Shown here: piece after piece, positions 15,626-24,798 of the stretch
How positions within the stretch are numbered: position 1 is the stretch's first letter
How the letters are laid out: every line of letters begins with the position of its first letter
Assembly (NCBI GenBank): GCA_002457515.1
Contig: NTJN01000001.1
Location: forward strand, 1 to 64,000
Reading direction: 5' to 3'
Source: Pelagibacterales bacterium MED-G40
Lineage (GTDB): Bacteria > Pseudomonadota > Alphaproteobacteria > Pelagibacterales > Pelagibacteraceae
Length of the DNA stretch: 64,000 nt
Position numbers and translations under genes: made by a program
Notes under the pieces: model-generated
Told to the model about the DNA's origin: nothing
What the model saw: the letters and a program-made list of their open reading frames with translations, nothing else
Databases searched by the model: none

Positions 15626-16440
15626 TGAAAAACTTAGTATCAACAGACTGGCTTGAGAATAATCTCAATAAAGTAAGAATAATAGACGCAACTTGGCATA
15701 TGCCCAACTTAAATCGAGAACCATATAAAGAATATTTGGAGACTCATATATCAAATTCAGTTTTTTTTGACCTTGATAAAAACTCTAATGAAAAATCTTC
15801 TCTGCCTCATATGCTGCCCGATAAACAAAAGTGGAAAGGGATAGTTTCAGATTTTGGAATTAAAAATTCAGATAATTTAGTGATTTATGATAACTCCGAT
15901 ACATTTAGCTCATGCAGATGCTGGTATAGCTTTATTTATTTTGGTCATGACCATAATAAAGTTTCTATTTTAAATGGTGGTCTAAAAAAGTGGATAAGAG
16001 AGAAAAAACCTTTAACAAACAAAATAATTAAATTTACTAAAAGTGAGTATGCGGTGAAGGAAAATAAATTCTTAATTAAAAATAAAGGGCAAATTAAACA
16101 AAATATTTCTCAAAAACATTTTGAATTAATTGACGCAAGATCAGAAGAAAGATTTAAAGGACTAGTGCCAGAACCTAGAAAGGGTCTTAAAAGTGGACAC
16201 ATCCAAAATTCAAAAAATATTCCTTTTTCTAAGTGTATTAATATAGGTGATAATACTTTTAAAAATAAAGATGAGTTGAGCGAAATATTTAACAAACAAG
16301 ATATTGATTATGCAAAAGATATAGTTTTTACTTGCGGATCAGGAGTTACAGCTTGTGTTTTGGGTCTAGCAAATTCTATTATAAGTGGTAAAACACCTAT
16401 TATCTATGACGGATCTTGGTCTGAATGGGGTAAAGAATAA
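15625..16440 (+). CDS. sseA: Thiosulfate/3-mercaptopyruvate sulfurtransferase
   Basis: The 271-residue protein has two rhodanese domains. The active-site Cys237 lies in TCGSGVTAC; the CG(S/T)GVTA loop is typical of 3-mercaptopyruvate sulfurtransferases rather than thiosulfate ones. The N-terminal domain retains IIDATWHMPN and SVFFDLD, and the middle has LIDARSEERFKG. I start at the ATG at 15625, which overlaps the msrA stop codon; a GTG one codon upstream is also possible. Together with msrA it forms a sulfur-metabolism pair upstream of the RND genes (3-base gap). Confidence 0.9.
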   Translation: MKNLVSTDWLENNLNKVRIIDATWHMPNLNREPYKEYLETHISNSVFFDLDKNSNEKSSLPHMLPDKQKWKGIVSDFGIKNSDNLVIYDNSDTFSSCRCWYSFIYFGHDHNKVSILNGGLKKWIREKKPLTNKIIKFTKSEYAVKENKFLIKNKGQIKQNISQKHFELIDARSEERFKGLVPEPRKGLKSGHIQNSKNIPFSKCINIGDNTFKNKDELSEIFNKQDIDYAKDIVFTCGSGVTACVLGLANSIISGKTPIIYDGSWSEWGKE

Positions 16441-16443
16441 ACT

Positions 16444-17310
16444 ATGAAAAAATCTAAAAAAGTAACTATTGGAATATTATTATTTTTTATTGTGGTAGCT
16501 GTTATAATTGGAGGCAGAAGTGCTATTGGTAATCATTTCAAAAAAAAATTTTCAAAAAGACCTCCCCCAGGAGTAATAGTTGAAGTTGTAAAAGAGAAAA
16601 ATTTTAGTCAAACTATTGAAAGCTATTGCACAGCTTTAAGTAGCCAATCAGTTTCTTTTAAAATTAAAAAAAGTGAGCTCATTGAACCAATTAATTTTGG
16701 TAAAAAAGTAAAGAGAGGAGATATAATTGCTAAATTATCCTCAAAAAATATTATAGCACCTTTTTCTGGAAAAACAGGAACGAGGGGTATTAGTTCATCA
16801 ATCTTAGGAACAAATTCTATTATGCTAACTCTTGATGACTCAAAGAGTATACTTTGTGATTTGCAAATTCCTGAAGTTTTTGCAGGAGTATTAAAAAAAG
16901 GCTTAAGAATAAACGCCAAATTTCTGGCGTATGAGGATAAAAATTATGAAGGGGTGATTGACTCTGTTGCATCTAGAATTGACGCTCAGACTCGGTCAAT
17001 TTTAGCTCGAGCAAAAATTAAAAATAAAGACCTGGAAATCCTACCAGGCTCTCTTTTAGATATACAACTTTTTTATAATGAAAAAAAAGCTCTTTCTGTA
17101 GCTGATACTAGTATAATTTTTGAAGATAAAAAGAAATTCATCTATAGAATTTTAGAAAGTAACAAAATAGAAAAAGTTGAAATCGTTACAGGTATAAGAA
17201 AAGATGGAAATTTAGAAGTTTTAAGCGGTCTAGAAGAGAGTGATAAAATTGTAAAAGAAGGACTAACACGTTTAAATAAAGGGATGACCGTCAAACCATT
17301 AATTGAATAG
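16444..17310 (+). CDS. RND efflux periplasmic adaptor (membrane fusion protein)
   Basis: The 288-residue protein starts with a membrane anchor (ITVTIG-type helix at about 7-25) and is periplasmic after that. It shows the adaptor layout: a lipoyl-like half around GVIVEVVKEKNFSQTI and GKKVKRGDIIAKL, a second half IIAPFSGKTGTRG, then beta-barrel sequence ending LSGLEESDKIVKEGL. At 288 residues it is short, with little or no alpha-helical hairpin between the lipoyl halves. It bridges the downstream inner-membrane pump to an outer-membrane channel, which is not encoded here. It sits 3 bases after sseA and 2 before the pump gene. Confidence 0.87.
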   Translation: MKKSKKVTIGILLFFIVVAVIIGGRSAIGNHFKKKFSKRPPPGVIVEVVKEKNFSQTIESYCTALSSQSVSFKIKKSELIEPINFGKKVKRGDIIAKLSSKNIIAPFSGKTGTRGISSSILGTNSIMLTLDDSKSILCDLQIPEVFAGVLKKGLRINAKFLAYEDKNYEGVIDSVASRIDAQTRSILARAKIKNKDLEILPGSLLDIQLFYNEKKALSVADTSIIFEDKKKFIYRILESNKIEKVEIVTGIRKDGNLEVLSGLEESDKIVKEGLTRLNKGMTVKPLIE

Positions 17311-17312
17311 TA

Positions 17313-20300
17313 ATGCATAATTTTTGTCTTCTGAATATAAAAAGACCTGTGTTAAGTAGTGTGTTTTCGTTACTTATCGTTGTTTTCGGTTTGTATACAT
17401 TCTTTCAAATTAGCACTAGAGAATTACCAAAGGATCTTCAGCCTCCGGTAGTAGAAATTAGAACCAACTACACTGGGGCAAGTCCTTCTATAATTTCATC
17501 TGAAATATCTGAACCAATAGAGTTAGCAGTTGGTGGAGCCGAAGGCATTAAATCAATCGACACCATCTCAGAAATTGGAAGAAGTACAATTAAAATAGAA
17601 TTTTTAACTAATATTGATGTTGATGATGCTGCAAACGATATTAGAGAGAGGGTCGCTAGAATTTTAGATAACCTTCCAAATGATAGCAAGGCTCCAGAAA
17701 TTAGAAAGGCATCAGCAGGTTTTTCTACAAGTATGTGGTTATCTGTAAGTAGCACTTCTTGGAATTCATTAGAAATTGGTGATTATGTAAAGAGAAATTT
17801 AGTTGATACATTCAGTTCTGTTCCTGGGACTGGACGAATAATTGTAGGCGGAATTAATGAAAAGGCAGTCAGAGTTTATCTAAATCCAATTATACTTAGT
17901 GCAAATGACCTGGATGTCAAAGAAGTTGAGGACGCAATAAAAAAAAATAATGTTTCTATTCCTGCAGGAACTATAGAAGCTAATAATGTAGATCTGACTC
18001 TTGATCTGGGAAAAACATACAAAGATATAAATTCCATTAAACAATTACCAATAAAGAAAATTAATAGCAAAATAATCACCTTAGGAGATCTTGGAGAGAT
18101 AAAATATGGTCCAGTTTCAGAAAAAACACTTTTTAAAGCCCAAAGTCGTAATTCAATAAATGAAAATACTGTTGGGATTGGAATTTATGCTCGAACAAAT
18201 GAGAGCACAGTAACGCTCTCAAAGAATATAAGAAAAAAAATTAAGGAAGTAAAAAAAACTTTACCAAATGGCCTGACATTAGCAGTTAGTTTCGATAGAG
18301 CTAGCTATATCAAAGAGGCTATCATGATGTGTTATCAGTCCATAATCTTAGCTTTAGCACTTGTAGTTGGTATAATTTATCTTTTTTTAGGAAATGTTAG
18401 AGCGATGATAGTGCCTGCAGTTACATTACCAGTTAGTTTAATTGGAGCTGCATTAGGTTTATGGATTTTTGGACTTACTATTAATATTTTTACTTTACTT
18501 GCGGTTATATTAAGCGTGGCCATAGTTACTGATGACAGCGTAGTTATGACAGAGTCTATTTATCACAGAGTTGAACAAGGTGACTCTCCTTTGTTGGCAG
18601 CAGCTAATGGAAGTAAAAATGTTATTTTTGCTATCTTGTCTACAAGTATTATAATTTTAGCAACATTTGCACCTTTGCTATTTATTGGTGGTATAAGTGG
18701 CACTCTCTTTAGAGAAATGGCAATAACTCTTTCTATAGCAGTTATAATAAGTACATTTACTGCTCTATCCATTGCACCAATGCTAGGATCAAAATTATTA
18801 AATAAAAAGGAAAATAAAACAAGGATTGTTCAAAAATTTGAAAAATTTTTCAAATCATTTGAATTTTTCTACTCTGAAACTTTAAGTTATTGGATTAAAA
18901 AGCCTAAGATAATTATTTGGTTTATGGTTTTTATAGTTTTAATAGGTGGACTTCTTTTCAAAATTACTCCTAAGACTTTACTAGAAAAAAATCCTGATAG
19001 AGGAGTATATCTTGTGTTTGGAAAAACCGATGAATCATCCTCATTCGAATATACTGTTGATAAAGCAGAAAAAGTTGAAAAAAGATTAATACCTCTTCTG
19101 CAAAAAGAGGATGAACCATACCAAAGACTGATTATGAGAGTGCCGGGTTTTGGACGATCTTCACAGTCATATAATTCATTTATAATAATTGCATTATTAG
19201 ATAACTGGAAAGATCGAAAAGAAAGTGCTCAAAAAATTGTTAGAAAGGCCATAGGTAAAATAGTTACTGTTCCCGGAACAATGGCTTTTCCCTTAACTCC
19301 GAATTCTATAAGAGTAAGCAACTATCAAAAGCCTGTCGTTGTTACAATTACTGGGCCTTCTTACGAAAAACTTTATAAATGGCAAAATCTTGTAATGGAT
19401 GATTTGAGGAAGAATAAAAACTTAGCAGATATAACATCAGATTACTCAAAAAATAAACCGGAAGTAGAACTGCTTATTGATGAAAAGAAAGCAAAAGATT
19501 TAGGTTTATCTATTCAGTCAATTGGTAAATCGGTGGAAACACTATTTTCCGGAAAAACAGTTACAACTTTAAATGAGTCAGGGAAAGAATACCCAATAAT
19601 TTTACAAGCAGATCTGAAAGACAGAAGAAAAACAGAAAGTCTAAGTAAAATTTTTGTTCGTTCTGAAACAACTGGCAAATTAATTTCGCTAGCGAATGTA
19701 GTACGTTTTGAGGAAAAAGGATCTGCAAAACTTCTAACACGTTACCAAAGATCAAAATCAATAACTTTAACTGCACGTTTAATGGATGGATATACTTTAA
19801 ATGAAGCCTTAAATTTTATTGAGAAAACTATAGATGAAAAGGCACCATTAGCTGGAATTCATTACAAGGGTAAATCTTTAGATTTAAAAGAAGCATCAAA
19901 TGAACTATTGGTTATATTCGCCTTATCTTTAATAAGTGCTTACCTAGTAATGGCTGGTACTTTTAATGCATGGCGACAGCCATTTGTAGTAATGCTAACA
20001 GTTCCATTGGCTGCGATAGGAGGATTAATTTTTATCCTTTTATTTGATAGTACAATAAATATCTTTTCACAAATTGCCTTAATAGTTCTTATAGGGATTG
20101 CTACAAAAAATAGTATTTTGATAGTGGATTGGGCTAATCAGTTAAGAACTGCAGGAAAAACTGTTGAAATTGCCATTATTGAATCTTGCAAAAGAAGATT
20201 TAGACCAATCATGATGACCAGCATATCAACACTCATAGCAATGATTCCTTTAATAGTAGGGAATATTGGTCCTGGAGCAGGCGAGGGTATTAGATTAGCT

Positions 20301-20444
20301 GTTGGTTGTACTATTTTTGGAGGTATGCTCATAAGTACTTTCTTAACCTTATTCACTACACCAGTGTTTTATCTATTACTTTGCAAAAATTCAAAAAGAA
20401 TGGATGAGGTTGATTTACGTTTAGGAAAGGAATTTAATAAATAA
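17313..20444 (+). CDS. RND efflux transporter, inner-membrane pump (HAE1/AcrB-like)
   Basis: At 1043 residues this is a full-length RND pump with 12 membrane helices and two large periplasmic loops. The proton-relay residues match AcrB: Asp407 and Asp408 in IVTDDSVV, and a lysine at 932 in ATKNSILI. The Gly-rich GIKSIDTIS and SIPAG-type porter sequences are present. It pairs with the adaptor gene upstream. Substrate range cannot be read from the sequence. The last 11 bases overlap the convergent SLT lipoprotein gene. Confidence 0.93.
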   Translation: MHNFCLLNIKRPVLSSVFSLLIVVFGLYTFFQISTRELPKDLQPPVVEIRTNYTGASPSIISSEISEPIELAVGGAEGIKSIDTISEIGRSTIKIEFLTNIDVDDAANDIRERVARILDNLPNDSKAPEIRKASAGFSTSMWLSVSSTSWNSLEIGDYVKRNLVDTFSSVPGTGRIIVGGINEKAVRVYLNPIILSANDLDVKEVEDAIKKNNVSIPAGTIEANNVDLTLDLGKTYKDINSIKQLPIKKINSKIITLGDLGEIKYGPVSEKTLFKAQSRNSINENTVGIGIYARTNESTVTLSKNIRKKIKEVKKTLPNGLTLAVSFDRASYIKEAIMMCYQSIILALALVVGIIYLFLGNVRAMIVPAVTLPVSLIGAALGLWIFGLTINIFTLLAVILSVAIVTDDSVVMTESIYHRVEQGDSPLLAAANGSKNVIFAILSTSIIILATFAPLLFIGGISGTLFREMAITLSIAVIISTFTALSIAPMLGSKLLNKKENKTRIVQKFEKFFKSFEFFYSETLSYWIKKPKIIIWFMVFIVLIGGLLFKITPKTLLEKNPDRGVYLVFGKTDESSSFEYTVDKAEKVEKRLIPLLQKEDEPYQRLIMRVPGFGRSSQSYNSFIIIALLDNWKDRKESAQKIVRKAIGKIVTVPGTMAFPLTPNSIRVSNYQKPVVVTITGPSYEKLYKWQNLVMDDLRKNKNLADITSDYSKNKPEVELLIDEKKAKDLGLSIQSIGKSVETLFSGKTVTTLNESGKEYPIILQADLKDRRKTESLSKIFVRSETTGKLISLANVVRFEEKGSAKLLTRYQRSKSITLTARLMDGYTLNEALNFIEKTIDEKAPLAGIHYKGKSLDLKEASNELLVIFALSLISAYLVMAGTFNAWRQPFVVMLTVPLAAIGGLIFILLFDSTINIFSQIALIVLIGIATKNSILIVDWANQLRTAGKTVEIAIIESCKRRFRPIMMTSISTLIAMIPLIVGNIGPGAGEGIRLAVGCTIFGGMLISTFLTLFTTPVFYLLLCKNSKRMDEVDLRLGKEFNK

Positions 20445-21033
20445 TATATTTCTTTTTATTTAAATTTTTTTTACAAACCGTTAATTGTTTTCTATATTTA
20501 CTTGAAGTTTCTCTAACTGACTTCGCATAAATAATTGCTTTCTTGTTATGTTTAGAATTTTTATAATCTTTCCATCCCAAATAATAAGCAAGGTACTGAC
20601 GATAAGGATCATTCTTTGGAATTTTTAAAATCTTTGAAGATTTACTAATATACCATCCTATAAAATCTACAGAGTCTTTATAACGCATTCTTGTAGCAAG
20701 CTTTCTTCCTGTTTCATTTTCATATTGTCGCCATGTCCCTTTTATTGCCTGAGAATATCCAAAAGAACTTGATTTCCTTTTATAAGGAATAATTTTAAAT
20801 AATTTTATTCTTTCTGGCTTAGCTAACCAATTAAAGTTACTTTCTTTTTTGATAAATGCTAGTTGTATATGAATAGGAACGCCCCATTTTTTATATGCTC
20901 CTTTTGAATGTTTGTACCAAAGGTATCTCTCTTTAAATATTTCACAACTGTTTTTAGTATTTCTAGGTACAGAAGAACAAGCGGATAAAAAAAAGAATAT
21001 TATAATTATTAAATATTTTTGTAAATGAATCAC
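20434..21033 (-). CDS. Lytic transglycosylase-like (SLT) lipoprotein
   Basis: The 199-residue protein has a lipoprotein signal with FFFLSAC placing Cys19 as the lipidated residue. The body carries SLT-like features: WGVPIHIQLAFIKKESNFNW with the candidate catalytic Glu64, then SSFGYSQAIKGTWRQYE, which matches the G-Y-x-Q-x-x-x-G-T-W pattern of peptidoglycan transglycosylases. It would cut glycan strands at the outer membrane inner leaflet. The C-terminal 40 residues are very Lys-rich. It ends a minus-strand run after the thermonuclease gene and overlaps the pump gene by 11 bases. Confidence 0.8.
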   Translation of the reverse strand: MIHLQKYLIIIIFFFLSACSSVPRNTKNSCEIFKERYLWYKHSKGAYKKWGVPIHIQLAFIKKESNFNWLAKPERIKLFKIIPYKRKSSSFGYSQAIKGTWRQYENETGRKLATRMRYKDSVDFIGWYISKSSKILKIPKNDPYRQYLAYYLGWKDYKNSKHNKKAIIYAKSVRETSSKYRKQLTVCKKNLNKKKYIIY

Positions 21034-21053
21034 TTTTATTTTTATATAATAAT

Positions 21054-21578
21054 TTAATTAGAAATTCTTCTCCATTTTTCAGGATTCATAAATTCTCCTC
21101 TCCATAACCCTGATTTGTTTTGTTTAGCAAATTCTTCGTCTGCAACATATTTTTTTGAATATTTTTTATAGGCTATGGCATAGCCATTTGAAACCATCCA
21201 TTTATTTATATCTAATTTCTTTAAATAACAAATTGCTATGTATCTATTATATCTATCTTTTGATTTTGAAATACATTTAACTTTTTTATTTTTAATTTTT
21301 TTTTTTAAAGCTGTAGTGGCGTATATCCCACAGTCATATTGATTTTGAAAAGAAAACATACTGATAGATAAAAAAATTTTTTTACATTTCTGTTTTTTTT
21401 CGGGAGCATCGATACCAAAAAGTCTAATCTTTAATTTTTTAATAACTAAAGTGTCGCCATCTATAATTTTTGGATATCCATTAATTATTTCCTTGCTATG
21501 TAACTTTTCAGTATAAAATAAAAATAATATGAATAGTAAACTAAGTAAAATCTGACTTTGCTTTTTCATTAAGCTCAT
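21054..21578 (-). CDS. Exported thermonuclease (SNase-like)
   Basis: The 174-residue protein has an N-terminal hydrophobic signal (LLSLLFILFLFYTEKLHS) and a staphylococcal-nuclease fold. IIDGDTLVI (38-46) supplies the calcium-binding aspartates, IRLFGIDAPE (51-60) the catalytic Arg and Glu, and KDRYNRYIAICYL the second Arg. KSGLWRGEFMNPEKWRR closes the domain. It would degrade extracellular or periplasmic nucleic acid, perhaps to recover phosphate and nucleobases. A start at Met4 is equally likely. Its 5' end overlaps the DUF1476 gene by 28-38 bases. Confidence 0.88.
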   Translation of the reverse strand: MSLMKKQSQILLSLLFILFLFYTEKLHSKEIINGYPKIIDGDTLVIKKLKIRLFGIDAPEKKQKCKKIFLSISMFSFQNQYDCGIYATTALKKKIKNKKVKCISKSKDRYNRYIAICYLKKLDINKWMVSNGYAIAYKKYSKKYVADEEFAKQNKSGLWRGEFMNPEKWRRISN

Positions 21579-21849
21579 TCATTTTTTTCCTTATTTCTTC
21601 GTCAGAAATACTTTTATTTTCTAAATCTTTTTTAATCTTTCTAAAAACATCTTCATCTCCTGCTTCTTCAAAATCAGCTTTAATCACTGACTGAATATAT
21701 TCTTTTTCTTGATCAGAATTATAGCTTAATTCCTTAGATACCCATTCGCCAATATATTTATTTCTTCTGGCGCTTACTTTGAACTTTAATTCTTCATCAT
21801 GGGCAAATTTTTTTTCAAATGATTTTTCTCTATCATCAAATTTATTCAT
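21541..21849 (-). CDS. DUF1476: F1F0-ATPase inhibitor, zeta subunit
   Basis: This 102-residue protein closely matches the alphaproteobacterial zeta subunit, an inhibitor of F1-ATPase that blocks rotation in the hydrolysis direction. MNKFDDREKSFEKKFAHDEE holds the inhibitory N-terminus, with KVSARRNKYIGEW following and KADFEEAGDEDVFRKI near residue 60. These blocks are nearly invariant across the family. The protein is cytoplasmic and binds the catalytic F1 head. The gene leads a minus-strand run with the thermonuclease and SLT genes, from a 131-base divergent region shared with gpmA. Confidence 0.92.
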   Translation of the reverse strand: MNKFDDREKSFEKKFAHDEELKFKVSARRNKYIGEWVSKELSYNSDQEKEYIQSVIKADFEEAGDEDVFRKIKKDLENKSISDEEIRKKMNELNEKAKSDFT

Positions 21850-21980
21850 AATCTTATTATACTGATTTAATTATCCATTTCAAAAATTAATACTTTTATT
21901 TTTAATATTTAAAATATTTAATACCTTTCATTTCAATTATCTAATATAATAAATTATTATTAATCAATAACAAAAGTTAT

Positions 21981-22700
21981 ATGGCTAAATTGATTCTTGT
22001 TAGACATGGTCAAAGTGTATGGAATGCGGAAAATAGATTTACCGGATGGGTGGATGTAGATTTGTCCGAAAAAGGAAGTTTGGAGGCACAAAAATCAGGT
22101 CAGCTCATTAAAAATTTGAATATCAATATAGATGTTTCCTATACATCTTTTTTAAAAAGAGCTATTAAAACTCTCACAACCATACTTCAAGAAAATGGCT
22201 TGGAACTAAAATTTAATACTTCTTGGGAATTAAACGAAAGACATTATGGGTCTTTAACTGGTCTTAATAAAGAAGAAACAAAGAAGAAAATTGGAGAAGA
22301 GCAATTTAAAAAATATAGAAGATCTTGGGATGTACCGCCGCCACCATTATCTGCAAATGACAAAAATCTTTCTTTATTTAGTCCTTTAAACGCAAGTATA
22401 CCTTTAGGAATGATACCGTTTACGGAGTCTTTAAAAGATACTTATGAACGAGTAATTCCTTATTATAAAAAAGAAATTAAAATTCATATTAAAAAAAATA
22501 AAAATGTTTTAATATCAGCGCATGGAAATTCATTAAGAGCTCTATGTAAAAGTCTATTTAATATTTCTGATCAAAAAATAAATGAGTTAGAAATACCAAC
22601 CGGTAATCCTTTGATAATTGAATTTGATAGTAATCTTGAAATTAAGAAATATTATTATTTGGACGAGAGTAGAGCTAAAACTATTATTTTTAATCAATAA
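21981..22700 (+). CDS. gpmA: 2,3-bisphosphoglycerate-dependent phosphoglycerate mutase
   Basis: The 239-residue enzyme interconverts 3- and 2-phosphoglycerate in glycolysis and gluconeogenesis. VRHGQS (7-12) gives the phosphorylated His9, FTGWVDVDL follows, ELNERHYGSLTG has the catalytic Glu87 and SAHGNS the second His181. PYYKKEI and IPTGNPL complete the dPGM pattern, and length is typical. A TATAAT hexamer lies at 21945-21950, about 30 bases before the start. The 3' end overlaps convergent murU by 7 bases. Confidence 0.95.
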   Translation: MAKLILVRHGQSVWNAENRFTGWVDVDLSEKGSLEAQKSGQLIKNLNINIDVSYTSFLKRAIKTLTTILQENGLELKFNTSWELNERHYGSLTGLNKEETKKKIGEEQFKKYRRSWDVPPPPLSANDKNLSLFSPLNASIPLGMIPFTESLKDTYERVIPYYKKEIKIHIKKNKNVLISAHGNSLRALCKSLFNISDQKINELEIPTGNPLIIEFDSNLEIKKYYYLDESRAKTIIFNQ

Positions 22701-23386
22701 TTTCTCAAATTAGATATTTTATCGTACATTTCTTTTGTGTTTAAGTGGTAAAACTTTTGCTTACTTTCTTTTCCAATTAAGGAATTGTTCTCAATTAAAT
22801 AGTTCCAAATCTTGTTCATAGAAAATACCTTATCTTTTACAGAAATGAAAACGCCTTGATCTAAAATTTGAAGACCGGTAAAAATGAATTTATTACTATT
22901 GTCTCTACTAATCACATCATCGTAAAGATTAAAATCTCCCTTGAAAGAGCTATCAAAACTTAAATTCTTATTGACTAACAACAAACAGGGGCTTTTCTTC
23001 GTAAAATAAAGGTCTTCTAAATTTTTTAATTCATTAGAATAAGCTTCATTCCATAAAGTATCAGGATTAATTGCAACAAAAGGTTTTTTGAAAGATCTAG
23101 TAGCGTTGAATATACCCCCTCCTGTATCAAGTAACAAATCCTTTTCATCTGAAATTATAATTTTTGCATCATACTTTTTTTTATTAATAAAATCTTTTAT
23201 TTGATCTGGAAGATAATGAACGTTTATAGCTATTTCTTCTATACCATGATTTATTAATAACTCTATAGCTCTCTCTAGCAAATTCTTGTTACCTATTTTG
23301 ATTAATGGCTTTGGTGTTTTTAGAGTGATGGGGTGCATTCTTTTTCCTAATCCAGCTGCCAGAATCATACCGTGTTTAATTTTCAT
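22694..23386 (-). CDS. murU: N-acetylmuramate-1-phosphate uridylyltransferase (MurU)-type nucleotidyltransferase
   Basis: The 230-residue protein is a nucleotidyltransferase: ILAAGLGKRMHPIT (8-21) is the NTP-binding loop with TPKPLI following, and DTGGGIFNA (residues ~87-95) and INPDTLW are the sugar-phosphate and metal-binding parts. The position immediately after amgK, with a 4-base overlap, identifies it as MurU, which makes UDP-MurNAc from recycled MurNAc-1-phosphate and so bypasses de novo synthesis (the fosfomycin-resistant route known in Pseudomonas and alphaproteobacteria). Alone the sequence would also fit other hexose-1-phosphate transferases; the linkage to amgK decides the call. 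Confidence 0.85.
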   Translation of the reverse strand: MKIKHGMILAAGLGKRMHPITLKTPKPLIKIGNKNLLERAIELLINHGIEEIAINVHYLPDQIKDFINKKKYDAKIIISDEKDLLLDTGGGIFNATRSFKKPFVAINPDTLWNEAYSNELKNLEDLYFTKKSPCLLLVNKNLSFDSSFKGDFNLYDDVISRDNSNKFIFTGLQILDQGVFISVKDKVFSMNKIWNYLIENNSLIGKESKQKFYHLNTKEMYDKISNLRNY

Positions 23387-24342
23387 ATATTAATCTTCTT
23401 TAGCTTTTTTAAAGGTAAATGCTTTTTAAATAGTATTTTCAAGTTATTAAAAATAGGGTTTCTTGTTCTTCTTTCAATAAGTGACCAAGTGTAGGGTAAA
23501 TATTTAAGGTAATTGGGTTTTCTGTCTCTTTTATAAAGACGGACAAAAATTCCAAGTATTTTTAAGTTTCTTTGAACAGATAAAATATCAAAATCATTTT
23601 TGTAGTAAGATTGATCTTTAGCTTTAAATTTTGATTTTTGTATGTAGTGCCTAAACAAGTCATCTTGGGTATTTTTTGGGATTTTAATTCTTACATCGTC
23701 AATTAATGAAGCAACATCATATAAAGGATTTCCGATTATTGCGTCTTGATTATCGATAAGACTTAACTTCTTTCTTGTAATCATAATATTAGATGCATGA
23801 AAATCTCTATGTGTAAAACAGTTATTTTTAAAATAAAGTTTTTTGTAAATATTATTAAGCTCTTTCCTTAATATTCTTTTTATTTTTCCAATCTTTATAT
23901 TTTTAGAACAATATTTTAAATACCAGTCAAAAAATAAATCTGATTCTTTGTGTAATAGGTTAAGAGAATATTTGGCGAATCTTATTTTTTTTCCACTAAA
24001 ATAATACTGATTTTTAAATTTAATCTTTTGTAGTTTAGTGATTAATTCAATTAGTTTTTTGTAATCTTTTAGTTTATTTTTCTTATTTTTAATATAATCA
24101 TAAAAAGACTTATCACCTAAATCTGTAATTTCTATCATACTGTCTTTGTAATAATTTTTTAGAAGCTTAGGAGATAAAACATTATTACTATTCAAAATTT
24201 TATTTACAACAGAGTAGACAATTAAGTTTTTATACTTTTCTTTTCTTGCAAAAACTATTATTGAATTTTTGTTATTTTTTTTTACTCTATAAAATTCTCT
24301 AAAAGAAGCATCACCAGAAATCTTTTTTAATTTATAATTCAT
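23383..24342 (-). CDS. amgK: Anomeric MurNAc/GlcNAc kinase (AmgK), APH-fold
   Basis: I start at ATG 24342 (319 residues), which overlaps the end of tsaE by 11 bases. The protein has the aminoglycoside-phosphotransferase fold: GDASFREFYRV near the N-terminus is typical of AmgK, FTHRDFHASN (176-185) is the catalytic loop and LIDNQDA (195-201) the metal-binding aspartate segment, followed by YDVASLIDD. It phosphorylates MurNAc at the anomeric carbon to feed MurU in wall recycling. The neighbours tsaE and murU are the usual ones in alphaproteobacteria. Confidence 0.87.
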   Translation of the reverse strand: MNYKLKKISGDASFREFYRVKKNNKNSIIVFARKEKYKNLIVYSVVNKILNSNNVLSPKLLKNYYKDSMIEITDLGDKSFYDYIKNKKNKLKDYKKLIELITKLQKIKFKNQYYFSGKKIRFAKYSLNLLHKESDLFFDWYLKYCSKNIKIGKIKRILRKELNNIYKKLYFKNNCFTHRDFHASNIMITRKKLSLIDNQDAIIGNPLYDVASLIDDVRIKIPKNTQDDLFRHYIQKSKFKAKDQSYYKNDFDILSVQRNLKILGIFVRLYKRDRKPNYLKYLPYTWSLIERRTRNPIFNNLKILFKKHLPLKKLKKINI

Positions 24343-24787
24343 CTTTATTAATTTCTTTCCATTTTCCATATCCCTTAATACTCAATTCTCTTTCGTTCTC
24401 CTTGTCAGAATGCTTTAAATACAACTCTAATCTATTCACTAAGTTTGTCTCAACTAATTCTGGCCATTCAATGATTTTAATTGATTTCACACCCTCTTCA
24501 AAAATGCTTAGCTGCGTTAGTTCTTTCTTATTTTTAATTCTATAAAGATCATAATGCATTACTTTTAGATTTTTAATATCGTATTCATACAATAAATTAA
24601 AAGTGGGGCTTAAAACTTCTGTTTGCTTGACTCCCCTTTTTTTTTGTAAATAGTTAATAAAATTTCTTGTAAAAGTTGTTTTACCCACGCCAATTTCACC
24701 AATTAAAAAAATGCAATCTTTTTCAGATACTTTGTCAGCAATTTTATCTGAAATTGATCTAAGGTGTTCTAAAGATTTAATAATCAT
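24332..24787 (-). CDS. tsaE: tRNA threonylcarbamoyladenosine biosynthesis ATPase TsaE
   Basis: The 151-residue ATPase works with TsaB and TsaD to make t6A37 in tRNAs that read ANN codons. The Walker A is GEIGVGKTT (30-38), SPTFNLLYEY is the conserved segment after it, and HYDLYRI (about 86-92) and IEWPEL complete the family markers. It follows ahcY by 11 bases and overlaps amgK. This tsaE-amgK-murU order is standard in alphaproteobacteria. Confidence 0.93.
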   Translation of the reverse strand: MIIKSLEHLRSISDKIADKVSEKDCIFLIGEIGVGKTTFTRNFINYLQKKRGVKQTEVLSPTFNLLYEYDIKNLKVMHYDLYRIKNKKELTQLSIFEEGVKSIKIIEWPELVETNLVNRLELYLKHSDKENERELSIKGYGKWKEINKDEL

Positions 24788-24798
24788 TAGCTACTAAT

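Noticed and set aside
21850-21980. AT-rich spacer between DUF1476 and gpmA as an RNA gene
   Set aside because: Only poly-A/T and a TATAAT; no stem beyond chance.
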